This document shows, one piece after another, positions 44,655 to 54,675 of a stretch of DNA of 64,000 bases (positions within the stretch are counted from its first letter, which is position 1; every line of letters begins with the position of its first letter). The DNA comes from Ipomoea triloba (Eukaryota > Streptophyta > Magnoliopsida > Solanales > Convolvulaceae): positions 6,312,711 through 6,376,710 of the forward strand of contig NC_044930.1 in the NCBI RefSeq assembly GCF_003576645.1, read 5' to 3'. The notes below the pieces were generated by a model that worked only from the letters and a program-made list of their open reading frames with translations, ran no database searches and was not told the DNA's origin. Position numbers and translations under genes: made by a program.

Positions 44655-45769
44655 GGACGGTTTGGCAGAGCTTATTTAGGAGCTTATACCTTATTTTAAG
44701 CTACTAATAAGCTAAAAGCTCTGTTTGGTAATGTTTTTAAAATAAGATAGTAGCTTAAAATAAGAGCTTATTTTGAAAAGCTACTTTAGATAGCTTTTCA
44801 AAAATAAGCTAATAGCTTTTTAACTTTTTTCCATCTTTATCTTTATTATTTTAAATAAATGACATTCTTTACCCCTCCCAATTAAAATCCTTTTGATATT
44901 TTCTCTTCAATATATGTTTGGTTAGGGTCACACTTGTGTGAGACCGTCTCACGGATCCTTATTCGTGAGACGGGTCGGGTCGGGTCAAAGCACTGTGCAA
45001 ATGTCATACTTATATGTGCAAATATCATACTTATATGCTCAAATATAACACTAATAAAAAATACAATTTTTGTTACTTATAAGAGAAAAAGTAATACATT
45101 TTTCATAATAAGTAATGTTGACAAGTGCCTCTTACTTATAAGGGCAAATATAATACTTTTGAGGAAAAATATAATACTTTTAAATCGAAATGTAAAAGTA
45201 TTGTATTTTCCCTTAAAAGTATTACATTTACCCTAATAAGTAACAAAAATTATATTCCTAATTAGTATTACATTTGAGCATATAAGTATGGCATTTGTGC
45301 ATATAAGTGTTACATTTGCATCTTGACCCGACCCGACCCGACCCGTCTCATGGTGAGACGGTCTCACACAAGTTTTTGCCGTTTGGTTATAATTTCAATT
45401 TGACATTTGTATTTGAACATTAATATTTGTATGAACTAATGTTATGAATTACAAAGTATAAACATTTTGTTTTACTTTATATATTTTCAAATATATATTC
45501 TTACTTTATATTTTATTAAAATATTTTGATTTCATTATTTTATATTTTAATATATAAATAAACTTATTTAAATTTAAAATTATTTAAATTGTATGAAGAT
45601 GTCATTTTTAGTCTTTCTACATTTATCAGCTTATCGGAAAGATAATTTTACCAAACACTTTTAAGCATAACAGCTCTTCAGATTTCAGCTCCAAACTTAT
45701 AGCTTTTCAGTTTTCAGCTACTTTTCAACTTTCAGCTACATTTTCAGTTAGGTTTGCCAAACATAGCCT
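44655..45769. mobile_element. hAT-like MITE with TTTGGCAAA ends, interrupted
   Basis: Left GGTTTGGCAGAGCTTATTT and right AGTTAGGTTTGCCAAACATAGCC are inverted ends, and AAAAGCTATTAGCTT-type subterminal repeats fill both arms. A Mutator-like MITE (44925-45380) is inserted in the middle. Target duplication not resolved. Confidence 0.6.
44925..45380. mobile_element. Mutator-like MITE, family 'GTGAGACCGTCTCAC', copy 3
   Basis: A 456-bp element beginning GGGTCACACTTGTGTGAGAC and ending CACACAAGTTTTTGCC, with a perfect 9-bp duplication GTTTGGTTA at 44916-44924 and 45381-45389. It is inserted inside the hAT-like MITE at 44655-45769. Interior closely related to the copy at 7531-7965. Confidence 0.9.
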
Positions 45770-45784
45770 ATATGTTTAATTTTA

Positions 45785-46364
45785 GGCTCTGTTTGGCAAA
45801 GCTTATTGGTAATATAATGTTATCAAAATAAGCTAGTATCTTAAAATAAGAGCTTATTTTGAAAAGCTACTTTAGGTAGCAATTAAAAAATAAGCTAGTA
45901 GTTTTTTAATTTTTTTTCCATCTTTATCCTTATTATTTTAAATAAATGACATCTTTTATCCTCCCAGTTAAAATCCTTTTGGCCTTTTCTCTTCAATATT
46001 TTTGGTTGTAATTTCAATTTGGTATTTGCGTTTGAACATTAATTTTTGTATGAACTAATCTTATGAATTATAAACATTTTATTTTACTTTATATATTTTC
46101 AAATATATGTTCTTACTTTATATTTTATTAAAATATATTGATTTCATTATTTTATATTTTAATATATAAACAAACATATTTAAATTTAAAACTATTTAAA
46201 TTGTATGAAGATGTCTTTGTTTTTTTTTTTTACATTAATCTATAAAAAGCTATTTTTAACAAACACTTTTAAGCATAATAGCTAGCTTAACAGCTCTTCA
46301 AATTTCAGCTCTAAGCTTATAGCTTTTCAATTTTCAGCTAGGTTTGCCAAACATAGCCTTGGTA
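45785..46364. mobile_element. hAT-like MITE with TTTGGCAAA ends, second copy
   Basis: Ends AGGCTCTGTTTGGCAAAGC and AGGTTTGCCAAACATAGCCT, with the same AGCTTATTTTGAAAAGCT-type arms as its neighbour. The two lie side by side. Confidence 0.7.
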
Positions 46365-46623
46365 TTTAAATTGTGATTAACAAAATCTATTTACTCCATT
46401 TTTAAATTAATTATTTATATTGCATTGAATACATTCAAGTATGTTTTTAGATTTTCAAAAAAAAAAGTATGTTTTTAGAGTTTTTTTCTTTTAACTTTTT
46501 TTTTTTTTTGGATAGATTCTATAGTATTATTGATTTTTTATTTCGCTTCACCTAACATGCATTTAGAGCGCTTTCAGGTAGCAGTTGTGTTTGTCTTTGG
46601 ATTGAGAAACAAATGGGGAACCT

Positions 46624-47130
46624 CACTGACGGAGTCAGAAATCTTCTTCAGTGGGGGCGAAATAAAAATAAAATGATACACTTAGTGATCGAGCCATAAG
46701 TATTGTTGACTAAGGATAAGAAAAAAAAATACATTAAAACCCAATAAAAACTATTCAAAACATAAACATAGCTTAAATAAAATTTACATTATAAATCACT
46801 CATCTCACTATACATATAAAGAATCCAATTAGAATTAAAATAATTTTTATTGCGTTTTAATGTATTTTTATTTTTATTTTATTCATAATCAACAATATTA
46901 ATATTTAAAAGAAAACTCCAATGTTACATATCAAGAATCGAAATAGAATTAGAAATTAATCTCATAAATCACAATTATAGTTTTTATTTTTTTATCCCTA
47001 GTTAACAATATTTAAAAGAAAACATTAACAAAAACGTAACCTAACCATCTAAGCTAATTTATCCTTTGATTAAATTTTTGTACATTTAATATTCATACAC
47101 ATTCTCTGTATATATAAGGGCCTATACATT

Positions 47131-47202
<72 letters not shown>

Positions 47203-47260
47203 GATGGGGCGGGGGGAGGGGGACAGCTACCCGCACTACCCCGATTGTGCCTCCGTCCTT
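46624..47260. mobile_element. Non-autonomous Mutator-like element, 637 bp
   Basis: Flanked by GGGGAACCT at 46615-46623 and 47261-47269, a perfect 9-bp duplication. Termini CACTGACGGAGTCAG and CTCCGTCCTT share only a short GACGGAG inverted motif. The interior is AT-rich with a long TA run (47133-47200) and a GC-rich right end. Confidence 0.8.
47133..47200. repeat. (TA)n microsatellite
   Basis: A pure TA run of more than 30 units inside the 637-bp Mutator-like element. Confidence 0.95.
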
Positions 47261-47274
47261 GGGGAACCTTGTAT

Positions 47275-47665
47275 ATAGTATATATGGTGGTTATATGCGA
47301 ACTACCATATAACCTATATATGTTTATTATTTTTTGAAATAAGTATGGTATATACGGCAGTTATACACCTAATCGCAGTATAGACTATATATATTTTTTA
47401 AAATTATGTATAGTATATACGGCAGTTATACGCTAATCGTCGTATATACAATGTTTTTTTTTATTTTATTAAATATATATAGAATATACAATAGTTATAC
47501 GCAAACCGCCGTATATATTATATTTGTTTTTTATTTTTTGAAATATTTATCGTATATACATACGGCGGTTATAGGTGCGCCTAACTTTCATATACGCTAT
47601 CTTTATTTATTTCATTTTAAAAAATAGTTATAGTATATACGGCGGTTATACTATAGAGTATTCCG
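47275..47665. repeat. Hairpin-bearing tandem repeat with TATATACGGCGGTTATACG core
   Basis: About five units spaced 75-85 bp. Each holds TATATACGGCRGTTATACGC facing CGCCGTATATA, so each unit can fold into a stem. Units are joined by T-rich ATTTTTTGAAAT. The unit looks like transposon subterminal repeats, but no termini were found. Confidence 0.75.
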
Positions 47666-48127
47666 ATTAATGTGAAAAAATAGTTATATTAAAGTATGAA
47701 AATTTATCTATGAATAGAGTTTTCCGATTTAGGCAAACTAATTCATTTCTTCACATTTCAAAAAAAAAAAAAATCATTTCTTCACATTAAACTCACCAAT
47801 CCATTGCTCACGTTTACAATTTATGTTTTCCTATTTAGTTACATACAGGATGGACTATTATCACACCATGCACATAAGGAATGTTAATTAAGAGGTGTTT
47901 GCATAAGCATTTACATCAATTTTTAACCATAAATTAAAATCCTTGCCCCTTTCTAGTAAACTATATAGAGACTTCCTATATAGGGAATTGAGAGAAATAT
48001 GAAAATAAGAGTAATTTGAAAAAGCGATTCAGATCCAAGGCTTATATGGAAATATATTTTTTATGTATTTAGTATCCATAATCTTGTGCTTTCAAAAAAA
48101 ACGTATCCGTAATCTTTTGGAATTTGA

Positions 48128-48290
48128 CCGTTGCTTCAACGGCTATTCTTATCTAAAAAATTATAACGTTGTTGCTTTAACGGCTTTTCTTATTTGGAAA
48201 ATTATAACGTTGCTGCTTCAACGTCTATTCTTACCTTAAAAATGATAACGTTGTTGCTTCAACGGCTAAATAGGACATAATGGTAAAAAA
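48128..48290 (+). repeat. AACGG repeat array upstream of copy C3
   Basis: Three to four units of TTATAACGTTGTTGCTTCAACGGCTATTCTTA type, with the same sequence and place as the 41-bp array upstream of copy C1. Confidence 0.8.
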
Positions 48291-48498
48291 TAATACCGTT
48301 CAAAGGCTTAATATTATGTACGTGATGATAAATTCATAATTATTTTAGGAAAATCATATCGTTGCTTGATCTGCAACGGCTAGATGTTAATTTAGAACAT
48401 AATGGCGAATAATTCAGACAATTTTTTTGATCTCCCTGCCCCACACACATTTCTATAAAAACAGCTACCCTATTGTTTACTCATTAGATCTAGGATCT

Positions 48499-48506
48499 TA
48501 TATATA
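48499..48506 (+). promoter_or_regulatory. TATA box of copy C3
   Basis: TATATATA at 63-70 bp before the ATG, in promoter sequence conserved with copy C1. Confidence 0.6.
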
Positions 48507-48568
48507 CCCTTCATTTGATAGGAACTTCAACTTTCCAATCTAACATAGTGAGGTGAGCGAGGGTCAAG

Positions 48569-49744
48569 ATGTGTCCTTGTCGTCCACCCCGAAATACAAA
48601 TCGTGCAGCTTCCTCCCCAACACAAGGTGGTTCCCATGGCCAATCCAAAGCCGCCAAACGTAAGCGTGGCCCTTCCTTCCCTTCGCCAGAACCTCACTAC
48701 AATCGCCTAGACCCTAATGTGGCTCAAACCATAAAGCCCAGAATTTCCCCCTTGTGCATTTCCAAAGCCATAGACCTTTTAGGGCCAAACATTGAGATTA
48801 TCAACCCGAGTCCTGAAATCTTGATCGTCAATCATTGCTCTGCTGAAGCCAATTCCTTAGAAGTAGGTGTGCACTACAACTCGATCAAGTGCGGCCTTCG
48901 TTTTCCCCTACACCCTTTCGTCTCAGAATTCCTGAATACCCATCAAATCATACCTGCTCAGTTAGCCCCTAACGGGTACAAATTCCTAGTCGTTTTTCTG
49001 AACATTTGTAAGGAATGCGATATTCCTCCCTCCCAGTCTCTCTTCCATTATTTGTTCACTGTTGAAGCTGGCACAAAGGTTGAAACCCAGAGCTTTGTCA
49101 CCGTCTCCTCCCGTCGTGGTCTTAAATTTGTGACGGCCATTCCCTCCTCCCATAGTGGCTGGAAAGAAAGGTTTTTCAAAGTCCGACTCCCAGAGTCTCA
49201 AATATGTTTCCCTAATGTCTGGGCCACCCGTGTTATCCATTTCCCCATGCCAGAAGAAACGCCTGAACTCTTGTCCCAAGCAAAGAAAATAGCCAGTGTT
49301 TCTCGCTCCTGTAATTTCTATGCCAGTAAGGAGAAAATTGACATCCTATATGGGCTTAAAGAAGCTGAAGCTGATGAAGTTGTAGCAGATGAAGCACCAA
49401 ATGTAGAACCCATACCAGTAGCTGATCTTATGGAGCCCAAACCCGAGGTTATTGAGGTTGTGGAGGAATCTACTAAAGAAATGGCTGAGAAAATCAAGGC
49501 TTTGGAGGCCCAAGTACTGTTTTTTGCTAGACAAGCTGGGGTTGAAGACTTCAAGAAGTCCAAAGAATTTGAGCAATCTGCACTACAGTATATGCATCAA
49601 AATGTGGAGGCGTTTGTGGGTTGGGAGCTTGCTGATGAGGCCCGTCGTGAAGCTTTTTTCAAAATTCTGGATGATCATCCTGCTTCCATAGAGAAGAAGG
49701 CCCGAGAAGAAGTAGCAGCCTATTACAAATATCCATTGCCATAA
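48569..49744 (+). CDS. PF04195-like domain protein, intronless, copy C3 (391 aa)
   Basis: An intact frame nearly identical to copy C1. It starts MCPCRPPRNTNRAASSPTQG and keeps the whole central domain: LRFPLHPFVSEFL, QLAPNGYKFLVVFLNIC, SSRRGLKFVTAIPSS, WKERFFKVRLPE. It differs by scattered substitutions and one extra codon in the coiled coil (AQVLFFARQ against AQVFFARQ), a frame-keeping 3-nt insertion. Both inverted copies staying open, with conserved promoter and 3' flank, points to recent duplication, to selection, or to both. Role unknown; nuclear location is inferred from the basic KRKR stretch near residue 32. Confidence 0.8.
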   Translation: MCPCRPPRNTNRAASSPTQGGSHGQSKAAKRKRGPSFPSPEPHYNRLDPNVAQTIKPRISPLCISKAIDLLGPNIEIINPSPEILIVNHCSAEANSLEVGVHYNSIKCGLRFPLHPFVSEFLNTHQIIPAQLAPNGYKFLVVFLNICKECDIPPSQSLFHYLFTVEAGTKVETQSFVTVSSRRGLKFVTAIPSSHSGWKERFFKVRLPESQICFPNVWATRVIHFPMPEETPELLSQAKKIASVSRSCNFYASKEKIDILYGLKEAEADEVVADEAPNVEPIPVADLMEPKPEVIEVVEESTKEMAEKIKALEAQVLFFARQAGVEDFKKSKEFEQSALQYMHQNVEAFVGWELADEARREAFFKILDDHPASIEKKAREEVAAYYKYPLP

Positions 49745-50118
49745 GTGTTAATTAGGTTATGTTGTCTGTATGCAACTCGTGCCGTTATGTAATTGCGGCG
49801 AGCTGAGCTTCCCTCATTTTGGACATAAGCTTTTAAAAATTGTATTATGGGAGCTCGTTTAATTTAGTATTTGCTGCTTTAATTTAATTTGTTTGTGTTG
49901 GTTTGCTTTAATTTAATTTGTTTGTTTTGTTTGCTTGCTTATTTGGGATCCATTTCTTACCAATCACTACATAATTTAACAAGACTCTATTTTGTCAAAT
50001 GGTATATGTTTGTTCTTGAAGTCAACCTCTACAAATTTATCTTAGGCTGGCTGTGTCCTTAGAGTTTGCATTGTCATAACCTCAAACAACATTTTGATAC
50101 TATGTCGTTTCCGTTTTG

Positions 50119-50268
50119 TTTCTAGATCAGTGAATAAGTTTGCTCATGCTTTGACAAGGGCTACTAGTTTTCAATCTGGTCAACGTTGTTGGTTTACTTC
50201 TTATCCTATTTGTATTCAACATTTGATTGTTAATGTTTAATCTATCCTTTTCTTTCAAAAAAAAAATA
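50119..50268 (+). mobile_element. 5'-truncated LINE tail with poly(A)
   Basis: Reads NKFAHALTRATSFQSGQRCW and then PICIQHLIVNV with a stop: the last residues of a LINE RNase H domain, followed by a short 3' UTR and an A-rich tail at about 50257-50272. Confidence 0.7.
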
Positions 50269-50404
50269 AAAAACTCTATATATGCCTCCTTAGCTTCACC
50301 TTATTTTGCAGTGCAAAATTGGGTCTAATAGGATCTACTTGTATTTTCTCTTTCAAAGTCCCTTGACTCAATCTATATATATGTGATAATAATATAGTCA
50401 TTCA

Positions 50405-50489
50405 CAGCTCCTGTGCCTCCCGGAGCGAACGTGGGTGGATCCCGGACTATTAAACGGAGGAGAGAAAGACCCTGTAAATTTGCCAAAAA
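50405..50489 (+). mobile_element. Short retroposed element (SINE-like) with 14-bp target duplication
   Basis: An 85-bp insert starting CAGCTCCTGTGCCTCCCGG and ending in A-rich sequence, flanked by AATATAGTCATTCA at 50391-50404 and 50490-50503. The long duplication and A tail show retroposition. Pol III boxes are not clear. Confidence 0.75.
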
Positions 50490-50711
50490 AATATAGTCAT
50501 TCAATTTATTCTAGCTTGTTGTGAAGCCATTATTCTTCACTTCCATTGGTTTAAAACTTTAAATCAACTGAAGCTTCTATCTGTAATTTAATAGTGATAA
50601 GTAGTACTGTCAAAGTGGGCTGGCACGGGGTAAGACTACAAAAAAATGGCCCACGAAAAAGCGGGCCTAATCCGCAGCCCGACCGGCCCACCAACCCGCA
50701 TGGGATGAGCT

Positions 50712-50981
50712 CAATCATTATTGCATGGACCATGGTCCACACAGCTGTGTGGACCAAAAATAAAAAGTACATTATTTTTGTACTGAAAGTACATTATTTT
50801 TGTACTGTAGGTACATTATTTTAGGGTACATTATTTTTGTATTGAAGGTACATTATTTGATATATACTATCAAATAATGTACCTACAGTACAAAAATAAT
50901 GTACCTTCAATACAAAAATAATGTACTTTTTATTTTTGGTCCACACAGCTGTGTGGACCATGGTCCATGCAATAATTTGCC
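50712..50981. mobile_element. Palindromic Mutator-like MITE with GTCCACACAGCTGTGTGGAC
   Basis: Two near-perfect arms of about 120 bp, each with TTATTGCATGGACCATGG and a GGTCCACACAGCTGTGTGGACC inner palindrome, face each other around TATATACTATCA. Flanks are GGATGAGCT at 50703-50711 and 50982-50990, a perfect 9-bp duplication. Related remnants lie at 31660 and 57160. Confidence 0.85.
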
Positions 50982-51005
50982 GGATGAGCTAGGGTTGCAT
51001 GAACC

Positions 51006-51074
51006 TAGGGAGGACAACGGGGCGGCGGGCGGGGAAGGGGGTCCCTCTCGGAGCAGATTGAATTGTCATCCCTA
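51006..51074. mobile_element. 69-bp miniature hAT-like element
   Basis: Begins TAGGGAGGACAACGGGGCGG and ends GAATTGTCATCCCTA, with a perfect 8-bp duplication CATGAACC at 50998-51005 and 51075-51082. Terminal sequence and GC-rich body match the 913-bp element at 1681-2593; almost all internal sequence is gone. Confidence 0.85.
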
Positions 51075-51172
51075 CATGAACCCTAGCTCGCAAGTCTAAC
51101 GGGCCAGCCCGCAAAAGCCCGCTAGAAATTAGGCCCGCGGTTATGTGGGCCTAATGGGCCGACCCGGCCCGC

Positions 51173-52720
51173 TTTGACATAATAACGTAAAAAATAAAAA
51201 ATAAAAAGGAATGGGCGAAGACATTTGTATCGTTGAATGGCAATATGGTGTGGTTTATATGTATATATGTTTGTGGATTCAGGAAACACATGATTCTATT
51301 TAAAAGTGAGGATTAATTTGATCTATCTATTTGCGTAGATCATTATTTGTTGAGGGTTGTATAAAAATAAGAGGAAAAAAAAAGACTATATGGTCAATTA
51401 ATTTTTCTATTTATTTATTTTATTATTTTAGTTGGTTAGTTATTATTTTTCAGTCTTGGTTTCTTCCTTTTTGGAATATGCTAGTTACATTTGTCACATT
51501 TTTTGCAGTCACTCTTATGATATTTAATTAATGTGTTTATTCAAATTAAATATTTGTAATCAAATTGACAAATTAAATTTTGCTACTTCTTTTTGGTTCA
51601 AAAACTTTACACAGTATTTTCCACTATTGTTAAACACTCGCCAAATTCATGTGGCGGTACCCAAAAATAGATCGACAAATTAAAAATAATATCTAAAAAT
51701 ATAATAAGTCTCAATCAAAGTGATATCTCTAATTTATGTCCATGTTTTTAGTGCTAACTATTTTGTATATTGTGCTTTCAGAGTTGTACTATATAATTTT
51801 TGGACAAAAATACCATTACCGTTATAACTTCTATTATCTTTTCCATAAACTTTACCATGCACATGCATCCATCATATATTTTCTTGTATTAATATTTTAA
51901 GACATTATATATTGGATTAATATAATAAATTATTTTTTTCATTTATATTTTAATTACTAAAAATTTGTTAATTATTTTTTAAAATATAAATATTGGGCAT
52001 ATATTTTTGTGCATCACACATAGAAAATACTAGTAATCATAGATATATATGCTCACAAATTTAAATATTAATTCGATTTGAGGCAGCTAATCCACTAGTA
52101 ATTAAGTAAATCACTTTAATATATTAACATATGAAAATTTATCTATGAATAGTGTTTCTCTATTTAGGTAAACTATTCATCATTTATTCACATTATAAAC
52201 TTACCAATCCATTGCTCAATATTACAATTTATGTTTTTCCTATTTAGTTACATGTAGGATCCATTATCACACCACACACATAAGGAATGTTAATCAAGAG
52301 GTGTTTGCATTTAATTTACATCGATTTTCAACTATAAATTGAAATCCTTGCCCCTTCAATTTCTAATAAATTATAGATAGTTCATATAGAGAGAAATATG
52401 AAAATAAGAGTGATTGAAAAATTGAAGGAGATTAAGATCCAAGTAACATATAAAAAGATATTTTCTATGCACATAGTATCAGTCATCTTGTGGGAAGTGA
52501 TAGATCAGATGTCCATAGTAACCCTAAAGACACATCATCTTAAGGATCTCCTATTTTTAAACATGAGAAGCACTTCGCTTGTGTATAATTGGGTAGGATC
52601 TCAGTTAACGTTTTAAAAACATCGCAATGCATTTATTGGTGAGCGTGCATTTTTTGTGCGTTTGGACCACACTTATTTGAAAAAATTAGACTGTTGCTTT
52701 AATAGTTAGGTGTGAAAAGT
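51173..52720. other. Flank of the amplified unit, no gene
   Basis: 51290-51480 matches 35390-35480 and 32250-32345. 52080-52620 matches 43640-43900 and 42440-42560 inverted. A degenerate Helitron 3' end, ...GCATCACACATAGAAAATACTAG, ends near 52034 (plus orientation). Confidence 0.5.
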
Positions 52721-52729
52721 GATCGATGT

Positions 52730-52890
52730 CCATTGCTTCAACACAATCCAAAGCCAAACATAAGCGTGGTCGTGCCTTCCCTCTCCAAAACCTCACTACT
52801 ATAGCCTAGACCCTAATGTGGCTCAAACCATAAAGCCCATATTTATACATTTCCAAAGCGAAAGATCTTTTAGAGCAAACCCATCTGTTC
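52730..52890 (+). pseudogene. PF04195-like gene remnant, copy C4
   Basis: Matches the N-terminal coding part of copies C1 and C3 (AKHKRG..., DPNVAQTIKP-like in shifted frames) without an ATG and with stops. It then joins GC-richer sequence with GTGCGCTAAACGT, also found reversed within copy C2. Confidence 0.7.
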
Positions 52891-53204
52891 GATTTTTGTG
52901 CAGAGATTTTAAATGCCAAATGGAATGAAGAAGGCTGAGGTAAAGGGAAGAAAAAAAAAAGGGAAGAAAAATGCAAATTTAATTTTTTTTAACTGGCTTT
53001 TTAGCGCTCAGTTGGAGCGTGCAATGCACGTGCCAACTGGGTGCGAGAAGTGCGCTAAACGTACACACGATTGGGTTAGTGATATCTATCTAACTGGTGA
53101 GGAATGTGATATCTATCTATCCCAATTATATAGATAAATCACATAAAAACTAATTGGGATAATGAAAATTCAACGTGATTAAATAATACAAAAGGCATTA
53201 ATTT

Positions 53205-53235
<31 letters not shown>

Positions 53236-54675
53236 TTCAGTGAATTCACTCGATATCTATTTTAATTACATAAGATAGAAAAATATATACAATAAATGCA
53301 TAATTTAGACTTTTAATGCTGCTCTTTTTTATAATGCAATGGATTTCAAGAATCCACACATGGATTGCACGATTAAATAGATATAGCTTAACATTAAAAT
53401 TGATATTTTTTTTAAATCTAGAATATAGAACTCAAAATAAAATTCTTGTAACCCAAAATAGTTTATATTAATTCTCATATAATACGAATTGTTATATGGT
53501 GGATCGTGATTCACATTACAAGATAGACCACTAACCTAAGTGCTATCGAATCAAAGATGCTTTTGACCACATATTCATTGAGTGAAGGGGACTTTGATAT
53601 AAATGTGTGGGGGGAGGAGAAATCAAAATATTGCCTGAATTATTCGCTAGTATTTACTTAATTAACATCTAGCCATTGGGTCAAGTACCTTGTGGTCTGA
53701 TGGCATCACTGTTACCATTCCAAATGGAAGGTCTCAGGTTCAAGTCCCATCCCAATCAAGGATGTTGGCATTATCATGTTGTTTGAGCAGATACTATGTT
53801 TAGGGTTAGATTGTAGTACTAAAAAAAAACGACATCATGATTTTCTATAAATAAGCATGAATTCACCATTACTTAATATTAAGCCGTTGAAGCAACGGTA
53901 CATGGTATTATTTTTCACCATTACTTAATATTTAGCCGTTGATGTAAATGCATGCAAACACCTCTTAATTAACATTCCTTATGTGCATGGTGTGATCATT
54001 CATGTATGTAACTAAATAGGAAAAACATAAATTGTAAAATTGAGCAGTGAATTGGTAAGTTTAATGTGAAGAAATAAATAGTTTGCCTAAATAGGAAAAC
54101 TATATTCATAGATAAATTTCGATCCTTGGCTTTGGGTAGCCAGCTGTGTCTGACGGTGGAGACCCTGGGTTATACTAAAAAAAAAAAAAGTTGCATCTGC
54201 CGCAAGGCGTGATTGAATTACTGGTGAATTAGTTGGCTCTAACTTAACTTAAATTAATATTCAAATTAAATTTTTGAATAAAATTGTGTGTGAATGTGTA
54301 TCGTGCAATTAGGTCACTGAACAAAAAAAAAAGTACAATTAGGCCACTAAACACTCCAAATAATTTCACTGAACTCCAAATAATTTCACCTGATGGCAGT
54401 TACCTTCCATTTCATCAGGTTGTCTGCTTATGTGGATGGTGAGTTAACATTTAAAATAATTTTTTAATAATAAACATTAAAATTAAAAATTAAAAATTTT
54501 GGACCAACACTTTCCCAATAAAATGGATGCCGGGGACCCATGACTCTATCAAGTATTCTTATTTTTTACAACAATAATTTATATGAAAATGACCTGAATT
54601 AACATAATAATCATCTACAATCAACCACTAAACAATATTAAAGAAAAACAAAAAACAAAAACCTTAAAAAGTCAT
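52891..54675. other. Intergenic with SINE and unit flanks, no gene
   Basis: 53860-54120 repeats the unit's 5' flank (AGCCGTTGAAGCAACGG, TAGTTTGCCTAAATAGG). A (CA)n run lies at 53220-53236. The remainder is unassigned. Confidence 0.5.
53679..53829 (+). mobile_element. tRNA-derived SINE with poly(A)
   Basis: A-box-like TGTGGTCTGATGGCATC and B-box-like CTCAGGTTCAAGTCCC are followed by a short body and an A9 tail. It interrupts the repeated flank: copies elsewhere read through CATCTAGCCGTTG to AAGCATGAATT without it. Confidence 0.75.

Larger units (their letters stand above)
47685..49990 (+). repeat. Arm 2 of the 2.3-kb inverted duplication
   Basis: Inverted match of 32585-34910, including 5' flank, AACGG repeat array (48128-48290), gene and 3' flank. 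Confidence 0.85.
50605..51172. mobile_element. GGCCCG-rich DNA element containing two nested insertions
   Basis: Ends TGTCAAAGTGGGCTGGC and GGCCCGCTTTGACA are inverted, and the arms are full of GGGCC/GGCCC motifs. A palindromic Mutator-like element (50712-50981) and a 69-bp hAT-like element (51006-51074) are inserted in it. The outer target duplication was not resolved. Confidence 0.65.

Noticed and set aside
54121..54195. Possible short SINE ending in A13
   Set aside because: The A run is clear, but flanking repeats and pol III boxes are not.
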